Below, in pieces: positions 34,225-43,567 of a stretch of DNA of 64,000 bases (position 1 is the stretch's first letter; every line of letters starts with the position of its first letter). A model generated the notes under the pieces. It made no database searches and was not told the DNA's origin. It worked only from the letters and a program-made list of their open reading frames with translations. Source of the DNA: JADJNY01 sp046349615 (GTDB lineage Bacteria; Planctomycetota; UBA1135; GCA-002686595). The stretch covers positions 496,001 through 560,000 of the forward strand of contig JAXMBZ010000001.1 of the NCBI GenBank assembly GCA_046349615.1, read 5' to 3'. The position numbers were made by a program, and so were the translations under genes.

Positions 34225-37200
34225 TCATGCGTCGTCGTCCGCGCTCGTCACCGACGAGCGGCGGACGAGCGATGAACTCTCGTCCGTCCGGTCCTCCGCG
34301 CGCCGCGCCGCGCGGAGCAACGGGATCGCCTCGGGGAGCGCGTACTGTTCGCCCGAGTGCCCGGCGACGAACCGGCCGCCGCGCACGTCGCCCGCGAGCT
34401 CGAGCTCACGCAGCACGCGGACGAGGTCGCGCCACGGGAGCGGCCAACGCTCGTCCGCGACCGCCGTGCGGAACACGACGCCGTAGCGGCGCAGGAGCAC
34501 GCGCGCGCCGAACAGGGCATCGCCGTGCGCGTCGTGCACGGAGCGTGACTCGGTCGCGCGCAGGAGGCTCCACCGTCCGCCGCCGACGAGCGGGATGCGG
34601 CGCTGGTCGCTCGGCTTCAAGAGCGCGCGCAGCGACGCGAACGAGTCGTTCGTGATCGCGCCGAGGCCGACGAGCTCGATCAAACCGCGCTCGACGTCGC
34701 TCGGGAGCAGCTTCGACGCGCGCGCGAGGTCGTCCTGGAACAACGCGCCGCGCGCTTGGAGCACGTCGAGCACCGCGCGCGCGGGCCACGAGAGCGCGCT
34801 CACGTCGGCGGGCGGAGCGAGCGCGAGCCACGTGTCGAGCTCCTCGCGCGGCACGAGCGCGATCGGCGTCGCGCGCGGCGCGGTCTTGCCGCTCGACCAG
34901 AGCCGACCCCACGCGACGCGGCCGGTCAAGCAGAGCTCGTCGAGCCACTCGGGCCGGTACTCGCGCACGCGCGGCGCGAAGAGGCGCTTCTCCCACGCCG
35001 CGGCTTGCGCTTCGACGCCGGCGAGCTGGCGCACGAGCGCGAGCACCCCGCCCGGACCTTCGACGCGCGTCTCGAGGTCGAGGTGCTGCCAGCGCGCGAG
35101 GAAGTGGAGCCATTCCGCCGTCGACACGGGCGCGATCGCGCGCCGCAGGCGTTCGAGCGTGCGTCCGCGGATGCGCGCGAGCAGGCGGCGGTCGCACCAC
35201 GTCGAGCGTCCTCCGACGAGCGTGCGCATCACGCAGCCCTCGCGTTCGAGCTCGGCGAAGAGCGCCTCGCGATCGTGCGTCGTCGCGCTCTTCCCGAGCA
35301 CCGCGAACGCGTCGACGCGCGGGTCGTCGTGCGCGATGGGGCCGAGCGCCTCCATGCGGCCGCGCAGCATCGCGCGCGGATCGCGCGTCGATTCGCGCGC
35401 GAGCCAGGCGCCGTGCGCGTGCTCGACGCGGCCCTGCGCGCGGAGCGCTTCGAGCCAGCGCGCGATCTCGGCGGGACCGAGCGCGGAGTCGCGCTCCTCG
35501 GGAGCTCCGTTCGCGTCGTCGCCGCGCGCTCCGTCTTCGTTCGCGGTCGCAACCCGGCCCGCGACTCGCTCGCGCTCGTCGTCGTCGCCGCGTGCGAACC
35601 GCTCGAGCTCGTCGTCCCTCAGCCAACCCATCCAGAGCAGCGCTTCGTGCAGCTCCTCCGCGTCGCGCGGGTCGGGCCACGCTTCGGCGCACACGCTCTC
35701 GATCGCGGCGGGGTCGAGCTCGCCGAGCGCGCTCGCACCGCGCGCGTCGCTCGTGCGGCGCGCGTACACGGCCTGCGTGCGGCGCTCCTCGAGCGGCGCG
35801 TCGTCGAGGAACGCGTACGGCCGCGCGGCGAGGATCGAGCGCGCGAGCGGCGACGGTTCGCTCACGTCGCGCACCACGCGCTCGATGCGTCCGGACTCGA
35901 GCCCTTCGAGCACCGCGACGAGCCCGTCGAGGTCCATCGCCTCGTGCAGGCAGTCGTGCACGGTCTGCCCGACCATCGGATGCTCCTCGGGCACGTCGAG
36001 GTCGCCGGGCGGCAGGTTCTCGCCGCACGCGACGACGTCGGGGAACGCGCGCGCGAGCAAGTCGTCGGCGCGCATGCGCAGGATCGGCGGCGGGACGCGC
36101 TTGCCGCCGCTCGTGCGCTCGAGCAGCAGCGCGCGCGTCGTGTTCCAACGCCAGCGCGTGCCGAACATCGGCGTCGCGAGCAGCGCTTGCACGACGACCG
36201 AGCGCACCGTCTTCGCGCGGAGGTAGTCGAACACCTCCTCGAGCGGGAACGAGTGCTGCGGCGAGAGCGAGAGCAGGAGCGCGTCCTCGTTCGCCGCGGC
36301 CTGGAGCTCGAACCCGAAGTGCCGGCAGAAGCGCTTGCGCAGCGCGAGGCCGAACGCGCGGTTCACCTTGCTCCCGAACGGCGCGTGCAGGACGAGCTGC
36401 GAGCCGCCGGACTCGTCGAAGAAGCGCTCGATCACGATGCGGTGCGCGGTCGGCAGGGCGCCGAGCGCCGCATGCGCCTCCTCGAGGTACGTCGCGAGCG
36501 CGTCGGCGGCCGCGGGCGGGAGCGAGCACTCGCGTTCGAGCCACGCGCGGTCGCGGCCGTGCTCGCGGACCTCCGAGAACGACGCCGAGAGCTCGCGCGA
36601 ACGCGCGGGAGCTTCGCCGAACCAGAACGGGAGCGACGGCGGCACGCCGTGCGCGTCCGCGACGCGCAGCGTGCCGCGCTCGAGCCGCAGGATGCGCCAC
36701 GACGTCGCGCCGAGCTGGAACACGTCGCCCGCGCTCGACTCGATCGCGAAATCCTCGTCGACGGCGCCGACGAGCGTGCCCTCCGGCTCGACGACGACCT
36801 GGTACTGCGTCGTGTCGGGGATCGCGCCGCCCGACGTGATCGCGACGAGGCGCGCGCGCCGCGTTCCGCGCAGCCGCGTGTGAAGAGCGCCGTGCTCGTC
36901 CGGCACGACGGCGCGGTGGAGCAGCGCGCGCCGGTCCTCCGCGTGCAGCGCGACGAGCGCGTCGAAGCGCTCGCGCGCGAGCTCGCGGTACGGCGCCGCG
37001 CGCGTGAACGCGGCGAAGAGCGCGTCGGCGTCCCACGGCGTGCATGCGCACTCCGCGACGATCTGCTGCGCGAGGATGTCGAGCGGACCGCGCGGCATGC
37101 GCAGCCGGTCGAGCTCGCCGCGCTTCACCGCGCGCAGGAGCGCCGCGACCTCGGCGAGCTCGTCGCGCGTCAGCGGGAACACGCGGCCCTTCGGCACGCG

Positions 37201-38337
37201 CCCGACGCCGTGGCCCGCGCGCCCGACGCGCTGGAGGAACGTCGCGATCGTGCGCGTCGCGCCGAGCTGCACGACGAGGTCGACGTCCCCGATGTCGATG
37301 CCGAGCTCGAGCGACGCCGTCGCGACGAGGACGCGCAGCTCGCCCTGCTTCAGGCGCTGTTCCGCGGCGAGGCGGCGCTCCTTCGAGAGGCTCGAGTGGT
37401 GGCAGCCGACGACGTCGGCGCCGAGGAGCTTGCCGAGCTCCGCGCTCGCGCGCTCGGCGAGCTTGCGCGTGCCCGCGAACACGAGCGTCGTGCGGTGCGC
37501 GCGCGAGAGCTCGACGACGCGCGCATAGATCTCGGACCACGTCTCGTGCGAACAGACGGTCTCGAGCGGCGACGGGGGGAGCTCGACCTCGACGTCGAGC
37601 GCGCGCAGGTGGCCCTCGTCGACGATCGCGACGTCGCGCCCGGCGCCGCCGAGGAAGCGTGCGACGTCCTCGATCGGCTTCTGCGTCGCCGAGAGGCCGA
37701 TGCGCTGCACGGCGCGGCGCGTTGCGGGCGCGCCGTCGTTCCGTTCGAGGAGACCGCGCTCCTCGCGCTCTCGGGACGCGACGAGCGCGTCGAGGCGCTC
37801 GAGCGACAGCGCGAGGTGCGCGCCGCGCTTGTCGCCGATCAGCGCGTGGATCTCGTCGACGATCGCCGTGCGCACGTTCGCGAGCAGGCGCCGGCCGCCT
37901 TCGCTCGTGAGGAGGATCGCGAGGCTCTCCGGCGTCGTCACGAGGACGTGCGGCGGCGCGCGGAGCATGCTCGCGCGCTCCTTCGCCGGCGTGTCGCCCG
38001 TGCGGACGAGCACGCGGACCTCGGGGAGCGTTGGATCGAGCTCGCGCAGTCGCGCGAGCGGTGCCGCGAGGTTCTTCTGCACGTCGTTCGAGAGCGCGCG
38101 CAGCGGCGAGACGTAGAGCACGCGCGTTTCGTGGGGCAGCGCCGCGCCTTCCGCGAACAGCGCGTCGAGCGCCGAGAGAAACGCCGCGAGCGTCTTGCCC
38201 GAGCCCGTCGGCGCCGCGATCAGGACGTGCTCGCCCGCGCGGATCCGCGGCCACGCGCGCACCTGCGGCGCGGTCGGCGCGCCGAGCTCCCGCTCGAACC
38301 ACGCTCGGATCGTCGGATGGAACGGAGCCAGCGCCAC
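34225..38337 (-). CDS. lhr: Lhr-type ATP-dependent helicase
   Basis: This 1370-aa large helicase-related protein starts MALAPFHPTIRAWF. Walker A is APTGSGKT at residues 42-49 and the Walker B box is DEIH (VDEIHALIGDKRGAHLALS). Helicase motifs of the second RecA fold follow (VQLGATRTIATFLQRVGRAGHGVG). The Lhr core and winged-helix region continue, and a long C-terminal domain with an Lhr-CTD-like part is present, so it is the full-length bacterial form, slightly shorter than E. coli Lhr. Lhr proteins unwind RNA:DNA hybrids and are linked to DNA repair. It is monocistronic; the start lies 16 bp from the inverted-repeat element at 38353. Confidence 0.92.
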   Translation of the reverse strand: MALAPFHPTIRAWFERELGAPTAPQVRAWPRIRAGEHVLIAAPTGSGKTLAAFLSALDALFAEGAALPHETRVLYVSPLRALSNDVQKNLAAPLARLRELDPTLPEVRVLVRTGDTPAKERASMLRAPPHVLVTTPESLAILLTSEGGRRLLANVRTAIVDEIHALIGDKRGAHLALSLERLDALVASREREERGLLERNDGAPATRRAVQRIGLSATQKPIEDVARFLGGAGRDVAIVDEGHLRALDVEVELPPSPLETVCSHETWSEIYARVVELSRAHRTTLVFAGTRKLAERASAELGKLLGADVVGCHHSSLSKERRLAAEQRLKQGELRVLVATASLELGIDIGDVDLVVQLGATRTIATFLQRVGRAGHGVGRVPKGRVFPLTRDELAEVAALLRAVKRGELDRLRMPRGPLDILAQQIVAECACTPWDADALFAAFTRAAPYRELARERFDALVALHAEDRRALLHRAVVPDEHGALHTRLRGTRRARLVAITSGGAIPDTTQYQVVVEPEGTLVGAVDEDFAIESSAGDVFQLGATSWRILRLERGTLRVADAHGVPPSLPFWFGEAPARSRELSASFSEVREHGRDRAWLERECSLPPAAADALATYLEEAHAALGALPTAHRIVIERFFDESGGSQLVLHAPFGSKVNRAFGLALRKRFCRHFGFELQAAANEDALLLSLSPQHSFPLEEVFDYLRAKTVRSVVVQALLATPMFGTRWRWNTTRALLLERTSGGKRVPPPILRMRADDLLARAFPDVVACGENLPPGDLDVPEEHPMVGQTVHDCLHEAMDLDGLVAVLEGLESGRIERVVRDVSEPSPLARSILAARPYAFLDDAPLEERRTQAVYARRTSDARGASALGELDPAAIESVCAEAWPDPRDAEELHEALLWMGWLRDDELERFARGDDDERERVAGRVATANEDGARGDDANGAPEERDSALGPAEIARWLEALRAQGRVEHAHGAWLARESTRDPRAMLRGRMEALGPIAHDDPRVDAFAVLGKSATTHDREALFAELEREGCVMRTLVGGRSTWCDRRLLARIRGRTLERLRRAIAPVSTAEWLHFLARWQHLDLETRVEGPGGVLALVRQLAGVEAQAAAWEKRLFAPRVREYRPEWLDELCLTGRVAWGRLWSSGKTAPRATPIALVPREELDTWLALAPPADVSALSWPARAVLDVLQARGALFQDDLARASKLLPSDVERGLIELVGLGAITNDSFASLRALLKPSDQRRIPLVGGGRWSLLRATESRSVHDAHGDALFGARVLLRRYGVVFRTAVADERWPLPWRDLVRVLRELELAGDVRGGRFVAGHSGEQYALPEAIPLLRAARRAEDRTDESSSLVRRSSVTSADDDA

Positions 38338-38352
38338 GCGGCGATTGTACCG

Positions 38353-38543
38353 GTACGGAGTCAGGCCGTTTTTTCAACCGATCGGCCGTCGCCGCCACGG
38401 TTCGGGAGCAGGCGCGCAGCGCCGGAGGAGCAAGCGTGCGCCCACGCGCTCCCGGGGAGCGGGAGGAAGCGCGCGGATCGCCGCGAACGGGGCGACCTCT
38501 ACGCCGCGCGCGAATCGGTTGAAAAAACGGCCTGACTCCGTAC
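38353..38543. repeat. Perfect 30-bp inverted-repeat element
   Basis: The 30 bases at 38353-38382 are the exact reverse complement of those at 38514-38543, flanking a 131-bp spacer. Each arm begins with GTACGGAGTCAGGCC at its outer end and has a six-T (or six-A) run inside. The spacer carries GC-rich inverted motifs but no ORF. The right arm ends on the last base of the neighbouring gene's stop codon. This is the layout of a non-autonomous (MITE- or REP-like) element; no second copy is present in the window. Confidence 0.7.
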
Positions 38544-39193
38544 TACAACCGGCGGAACTCGACGAGCTGGTCGCCGCGCGTGTAGGCGACGCCGGTCATG
38601 CCGTTCGCCATCGGCTCGTACAAGGTTCCCTGGCCGGGCCAGCGGAACTCGCCCTCGGAGCCGTCGTCGAAGCGCAGCGTGAAGTAGTAGACGGTCGGCT
38701 TGTCGCGCTGGGTCATCGCCGTTTCGCTGCGGCGTTCGACGACGATCGCGGGCCGACGGAGCATCGGGCGCGCGCTCGCGGTCTTCAGCAGCACGGATGA
38801 GCGCGCGAGGAGCGCGATCGCGACGACGAGCCATGCGCCCGTGGCGACGTTCCAGACGAGCTCGCCGTCGGCGCCGTGTCGCGCCCAGCCGACGAGGCCG
38901 GTCGCGAGCCCGACCGCGAAGAACACCGCGGCGAGCGTGCGCTGCTTGCGGACGCGCACGAGCACCTCAGGGTCGGACGGCGTCCAGACGGAGAGCGCCG
39001 CGAACTCGGGCTTCTCGCGCAGGCGGCGCAGACGCAAGACGGTCTCGTCGCGCCCCGACACGTCCTTGCCGCCGAGCTGGAGCGGCGTCGCGCAGTACGC
39101 GCAGAGCGAGAGATCCGGACGCTTGAGCTTCGCGCCGCAGTTGGGGCAGTGGGTGCGGAGGGCGGAGTCCGTGCTCGCTGTTTCCGTGCTCAT
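38543..39193 (-). CDS. Zinc-ribbon membrane protein with DUF2500-like domain
   Basis: This 216-aa protein has an N-terminal zinc ribbon (HCPNCGAKLKRPDLSLCAYC, two CxxC pairs). Two transmembrane helices follow at about 90-108 and 116-135 (AAVFFAVGLATGLVGW, VATGAWLVVAIALLA). A C-terminal DUF2500-like beta domain follows (TVYYFTLRFDDGSEGEF). It is likely an inner-membrane protein with both soluble ends on one side. Role unknown. Its stop codon sits at the edge of the inverted-repeat element. Confidence 0.75.
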   Translation of the reverse strand: MSTETASTDSALRTHCPNCGAKLKRPDLSLCAYCATPLQLGGKDVSGRDETVLRLRRLREKPEFAALSVWTPSDPEVLVRVRKQRTLAAVFFAVGLATGLVGWARHGADGELVWNVATGAWLVVAIALLARSSVLLKTASARPMLRRPAIVVERRSETAMTQRDKPTVYYFTLRFDDGSEGEFRWPGQGTLYEPMANGMTGVAYTRGDQLVEFRRL

Positions 39194-39253
39194 GGGGGGC
39201 GAGGAAGCATATCCCCGTCCCCGGCCCGCTGCACGGCGCTGGGAGGTGCCGCG

Positions 39254-40456
39254 TTACGGCGCGATACCGAAGCAGAGGCCGTTCGAGAGCCCGCTCGCGA
39301 AGCCCTGCGGGTCGGCGGGGTCGCGGAACCAGTACTGCGCGTAGACGAGCGCTCCGGGGACGAGGAACGGATCGGCGCCGGACTGGATGCGTGGGTTGAA
39401 GTCGTAGGAGTACGACCCCGTGCACGGCGCGGGGCCGCCGAGCGAGTCCTGACCGCGCGTGCGTCGCGTCGGCTGCAGGACGCAGTACGTCCCGCCCTGG
39501 AACGGCTGCGCGTCGGGCGCGAAGCCGTAGAAGAGGAAGCCGCGGCGGTGGGGGACGACGTTCGTCGCGGTGACGAGGAACGGGCTCGCGCTCGACGCGC
39601 TCGCGCTGCCGCTGTAGGCGATCGACGGCACGCAGCCTTGCGAGTGGAGCTTCCCTTCGCAGTACACGGTCGGTCCGGGCGCGTACGTCGCGTCGTACGC
39701 GATCGCGCCGACGTCCGTGCGCGAGCCGTCGGGATCGAGCGGGCTCGCGGGATCGCCCGCGTCGATGCACGGCGAGCCGGGCCGCAGATGGAAATCGCCG
39801 CCGCTCGCGTCCCACACGCCCGGATCGCCGGCGAGGTTCGCGACCTTCGTCCAGTGCGTGCCGTCGGTCGTCAGGACTCCGGCGCAGTAGCGCATCACCG
39901 CCCCGTTGAACTCGCGCGCTCCGAGAGCGCAGTCGATCAGGATCGTGTTCTCGAGGACGTTTCCGCCGCTGCCCCAGACGCCGAACGTCACGCCGGTCGC
40001 GAACCCGCGCACGACGCAGTGACGCACGTCGCCCGTTTCCTCGGCCTGGATGCCCACGTCGTCGCCGCCCGGGACCGCGACGACGATGCAGTGGTCGACG
40101 TCGGCGCCGAAGTCGAGGTGGACGCTCCCGCGCACCGTGAAGCCGCTGAGCGTCGACGGCGAGAAGGCAGCGAGTCCGTCCACGAACGTCTGTGCGGGGC
40201 CGGAGGTGCTGCGCACCGTGAGCGCCTTCGAACCGGGGACCGTCGCGCCGGCGTACTCGCCCGCGGCCACGAGCAGCGTGTGTCCGTAGAGCGTCGTCGG
40301 TCGATCGATCGCGTACTGGATCGACGTGTAGGGATCGAGCTGCGTGCCGGTGCCCGGGGGCGTGCCGTTCGCGTCGACGTACCACGTGGTCTGCGCGGCA
40401 AGTCGCGGCGCGGTGAAGAGTCCGGTGAGCAGGGTGAGCGGGGCGAGGAGGCGCAT
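39254..40456 (-). CDS. Secreted beta-helix protein with C-terminal sorting-like module (copy A)
   Basis: This 400-aa protein has a signal peptide (MRLLAPLTLLTGLFTAPRLA), then a DUF1565/right-handed beta-helix body (YVDANGTPPGTGTQLDPYTS; DHCIVVAVPGG; RHCVVRGFATG). The C-terminal about 130 residues form a module with YCEGKLHSQGCVPSI, FYGFAPDAQPFQGG, QYWFRDPADPQGFASG and a final CFGIAP, similar to C-terminal domains seen in many planctomycete exported proteins. It is paralogous to the next protein. The 3' end shares 485 nearly identical bases with it. Confidence 0.83.
   Translation of the reverse strand: MRLLAPLTLLTGLFTAPRLAAQTTWYVDANGTPPGTGTQLDPYTSIQYAIDRPTTLYGHTLLVAAGEYAGATVPGSKALTVRSTSGPAQTFVDGLAAFSPSTLSGFTVRGSVHLDFGADVDHCIVVAVPGGDDVGIQAEETGDVRHCVVRGFATGVTFGVWGSGGNVLENTILIDCALGAREFNGAVMRYCAGVLTTDGTHWTKVANLAGDPGVWDASGGDFHLRPGSPCIDAGDPASPLDPDGSRTDVGAIAYDATYAPGPTVYCEGKLHSQGCVPSIAYSGSASASSASPFLVTATNVVPHRRGFLFYGFAPDAQPFQGGTYCVLQPTRRTRGQDSLGGPAPCTGSYSYDFNPRIQSGADPFLVPGALVYAQYWFRDPADPQGFASGLSNGLCFGIAP
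39285..39769. repeat. 485-bp near-identical direct repeat, copy A
   Basis: It matches 40620-41104 with a constant offset of 1335 bp, no gaps and only two mismatches seen (39296 and 39718). It covers the 3' end of the first beta-helix gene. Confidence 0.9.
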
Positions 40457-40588
40457 GGAGGGATGTGCGAGTCGAGGGGACGTGCTGGGCGACCGGGAGG
40501 GGACCGACGGAGCCTCGTCCTTGGCGGTCGAAACGCTACACGGAACCGGAGAGAAGCGCGCGGGCCCGTCCGGAGGTTCGGGGGGATC

Positions 40589-41812
40589 CTACGGTGCGAC
40601 GCCGAAACACACGGCGTCGGAGAGCCCGCTGGCGAAGCCCTGCGGGTCGGCGGGGTCGCGGAACCAGTACTGCGCGTAGACGAGCGCTCCGGGGACGAGG
40701 AACGGATCGGCGCCGGACTGGATGCGTGGGTTGAAGTCGTAGGAGTACGACCCCGTGCACGGCGCGGGGCCGCCGAGCGAGTCCTGACCGCGCGTGCGTC
40801 GCGTCGGCTGCAGGACGCAGTACGTCCCGCCCTGGAACGGCTGCGCGTCGGGCGCGAAGCCGTAGAAGAGGAAGCCGCGGCGGTGGGGGACGACGTTCGT
40901 CGCGGTGACGAGGAACGGGCTCGCGCTCGACGCGCTCGCGCTGCCGCTGTAGGCGATCGACGGCACGCAGCCTTGCGAGTGGAGCTTCCCTTCGCAGTAC
41001 ACGGTCGGTCCGGGCGCGTACGTCGCGTCGTACGCGATCGCGCCGACGTCCGCGCGCGAGCCGTCGGGATCGAGCGGGCTCGCGGGATCGCCCGCGTCGA
41101 TGCAGACGGAGCCCGGCTTCAAATGGAGGTCGCCCGAGGCGACGTCCCACAGTCCCGGATCGCCCGGCACGTTGCCCACGATGCTCCAGTTCGGAGGATA
41201 CGGACCGCCCGCTTGTCCCGCGCTGTACTGCACCGTGTGCGCGTTGCCGGTCGACGAATTGAAGAAGACGGCGTTGTCGAGGAACACCGAGTTCCGGATC
41301 GTGAGCGGGTTCGTGTTGAAGAGGAACTCGATGATCGCGACCTGGTAGCCGACGACCGTGCAGTGGTCGATGCGCGCGGAGTCCGACACGAACAAAGCCG
41401 ACGACCCGGGCGTGTGCGTGTCGAAGAGGATGCAGTGCTCCAGCGAGGCGCCGTAGAGCGCCACCGAGTCGACGCGGAAGCCGACGAGGCGCGCAGGCGA
41501 GTACGGGACGTCGTCGCCGAGTTGCACGTGACCCAGGATGCGCGTCGCGAGCGGGCCGGCGCTGCTCTCGACGGTGAGCACCTTGAACTGGTAGTCGACG
41601 TTCTCGGTGTACGTCCCCGGCGCGACGAGGATGCGATCGCCGTTCACGGTCGTCGGTCGCTGCACGGCGTAGGCGATGCTCGCGTAGGGATGCGCCTGCG
41701 TGCCGTCGCCGGGCGGAGCCGCGCTCGCGTCGACGTGCCAGGTCGTCTGCGCGAACGCGGGCACGGTTGCGGCGAGGACGGCTAGGAACGCGGCGGGGGA
41801 GAGGAGCGGCAT
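40589..41812 (-). CDS. Secreted beta-helix protein with C-terminal sorting-like module (copy B)
   Basis: This 407-aa paralogue of the preceding protein has a signal peptide (MPLLSPAAFLAVLAATVPAF), a TWHVDASAAPPGDGTQAHPY start and a beta-helix body with RNSVFLDNAV and DHCTVVGYQ. The C-terminal module is nearly the same as that of the neighbour, ending CFGVAP. The N-terminal two thirds diverge strongly, whereas the last 160 codons are almost identical even in DNA. Both are probably exported; function unknown. The gene is divergent from lpd across 320 bp. Confidence 0.83.
   Translation of the reverse strand: MPLLSPAAFLAVLAATVPAFAQTTWHVDASAAPPGDGTQAHPYASIAYAVQRPTTVNGDRILVAPGTYTENVDYQFKVLTVESSAGPLATRILGHVQLGDDVPYSPARLVGFRVDSVALYGASLEHCILFDTHTPGSSALFVSDSARIDHCTVVGYQVAIIEFLFNTNPLTIRNSVFLDNAVFFNSSTGNAHTVQYSAGQAGGPYPPNWSIVGNVPGDPGLWDVASGDLHLKPGSVCIDAGDPASPLDPDGSRADVGAIAYDATYAPGPTVYCEGKLHSQGCVPSIAYSGSASASSASPFLVTATNVVPHRRGFLFYGFAPDAQPFQGGTYCVLQPTRRTRGQDSLGGPAPCTGSYSYDFNPRIQSGADPFLVPGALVYAQYWFRDPADPQGFASGLSDAVCFGVAP
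40620..41104. repeat. 485-bp near-identical direct repeat, copy B
   Basis: This is the partner of 39285-39769. Flanking coding sequence on both sides diverges abruptly. Confidence 0.9.
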
Positions 41813-42132
41813 GGGACGGCCTTCTTCGGGAGTGGAGCGTCGTCGAGCTCCACGTCGGAACGGATCGAGCGTCGGATCCAGGTGGTGTCGAGTCGGGGAA
41901 ACGATGCGTGGAATCCGTGGAAACCGGGCGTGGGAGTCCTGCGCTCGCAGGACTGCCTGCGAGCGCGACCGCGTGAGCCAGCGAAGCCGCGTGCGGCCGC
42001 GGACCCCAGCGCACGCGCACTCGCGCTCGAGCTCCTGCGCCCGTTCGCAAGGCCCCGCACTCGCCCACCCCGCCCTCGTCAGTCCCGACCGCGCTCCCTA
42101 GAATGCTCCGCCCTCCAACGGAGCATCGCCCC
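41813..42132. promoter_or_regulatory. Divergent intergenic region with lpd leader hairpin
   Basis: No gene is seen in this 320 bp. A TAGAAT box at 42099-42104 would fit a -10 element for lpd. ATGCTCCG (42103-42110) and CGGAGCAT (42119-42126) form a perfect 8-bp hairpin 6 bp before the lpd start codon, similar in size to the one before cysD. Confidence 0.5.
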
Positions 42133-43530
42133 ATGAGCAAGAAGGTCCTCGTCCTCGGCGCCGGTCCGGCCGGCTACGTCTGCGCCATCCGCCTCGCCCA
42201 GCTCGGACTCCAGGTGACGGTCGTCGAGAAGGAATACCTCGGCGGGACGTGCCTCAACGTCGGCTGCATCCCGAGCAAGGCGCTGATCGCGGCGGGCTCG
42301 CTCCTGCACAAGATCGGCGAGGCGAGCACGATGGGCATCACGACGACGGGCGTGAAGCTCGACGTCGAGAAGCTCGTGTCGTGGAAGGCGGGCATCGTCG
42401 CGAAGCTCACCGGCGGCGTCGGCGGGCTCCTCAAGAACCACAAGGTCGAGGTCGTGATGGGCGCGGCGAGCTTCGTCGACCGCAACACGGTCAGCGTGAA
42501 GACGAAGGAGGGCGTGAAGACGATCCGCGCCGACGACATCGTCATCGCGACGGGCTCCGTGCCGATCGCGATCCCCGGCTTCGCGTTCGACGAGGACAAG
42601 GTGTGGTCCTCGACCGGCGCGCTGGCGCCCAAGCGCGTGCCGCAGCACCTCGTCGTGATCGGCGGCGGCTACATCGGGCTCGAGCTCGGGATGATGTATC
42701 GCAAGCTCGGCTCGAAGGTGACCGTGCTCGAAGCGACCGCCGGTGCGCTGCCCGGACAAGAGCGCGACTGCGTCAAGGTCATCGAGCGCTCGATGAAGAA
42801 GCTCGGGATCGAGCTCCTCACCGAGACCTTCGCGCAGGGCTACGAGCACAAGAACGGCACGTCCTTCGTCCGCATCAAGACCAAGGCGGGCGAGAAGACC
42901 ATCGAATGCGACCAGATCGCGTCGACGGTCGGTCGCAAGCCGTACAGCGAGGGGCTCGCGCTCGACAAGGCGGGGCTCGCGGTCGACGCGAAGGGCTTCC
43001 TCGTCGTCGACAAGCAGATGCGCACGAAGGTCGCGAACGTCTACGCGATCGGCGACATCGCGGGGCAGCCGATGCTCGCGCACAAGGGCTCGAAGGAAGG
43101 CCTCGTCGCCGCCGGCGTCATCGCGGGGCACAAGGAGGAGTACGACGCGCGCTGCGTGCCCGCCGTGATCTTCACCTCGCCCGAGATGGCGTCGGTCGGC
43201 CTCACCGAGGAGCAGTGCGCCGCCGCGGGCAAGACGATCAAGACGGGCTCGTTCCCGTTCGCCGCGTCGGGCCGCGCGATGAGCCTGATGGAGACCGAGG
43301 GCTTCGTGAAGATCATCGCGGACGCGAAGACGGACGAGCTCCTCGGCGTGCACATGGTCGGACCGGAAGTGACGGAGCTGATCGCGGAGGCGGCGCTCGC
43401 GATCGAGATGGGCGCCACCGCCGAGGACGTCGCGCGCACGATCCACGCGCACCCGACGCTGCCCGAGGCGATGATGGAAGCCGCGGAAGCGGTGCACGGG
43501 ATGGCGGTGCACATCTTCCAGAAGAAGTGA
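42133..43530 (+). CDS. lpdA: Dihydrolipoyl dehydrogenase (E3)
   Basis: This 465-aa FAD flavoprotein reoxidises dihydrolipoyl groups of the E2 protein. The FAD-binding LGAGPAGYVCAIR is N-terminal, the redox disulfide is in GGTCLNVGCIPSK, and the NAD site GGGYIGLELG is central. YAIGDIAG and the C-terminal HAHPTLPEAMMEAA stretch hold the active-site His. The start MSKKVLVLGAGP at 42133 is preferred over an upstream in-frame ATG at 42103 that lies in the leader hairpin. It is followed by lipB in the same direction, so cofactor and enzyme genes are grouped. Confidence 0.97.
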   Translation: MSKKVLVLGAGPAGYVCAIRLAQLGLQVTVVEKEYLGGTCLNVGCIPSKALIAAGSLLHKIGEASTMGITTTGVKLDVEKLVSWKAGIVAKLTGGVGGLLKNHKVEVVMGAASFVDRNTVSVKTKEGVKTIRADDIVIATGSVPIAIPGFAFDEDKVWSSTGALAPKRVPQHLVVIGGGYIGLELGMMYRKLGSKVTVLEATAGALPGQERDCVKVIERSMKKLGIELLTETFAQGYEHKNGTSFVRIKTKAGEKTIECDQIASTVGRKPYSEGLALDKAGLAVDAKGFLVVDKQMRTKVANVYAIGDIAGQPMLAHKGSKEGLVAAGVIAGHKEEYDARCVPAVIFTSPEMASVGLTEEQCAAAGKTIKTGSFPFAASGRAMSLMETEGFVKIIADAKTDELLGVHMVGPEVTELIAEAALAIEMGATAEDVARTIHAHPTLPEAMMEAAEAVHGMAVHIFQKK

Positions 43531-43567
43531 GGTCGCGAGCGCGTGCTCGCGCGCGCTCCGCTCGTCC

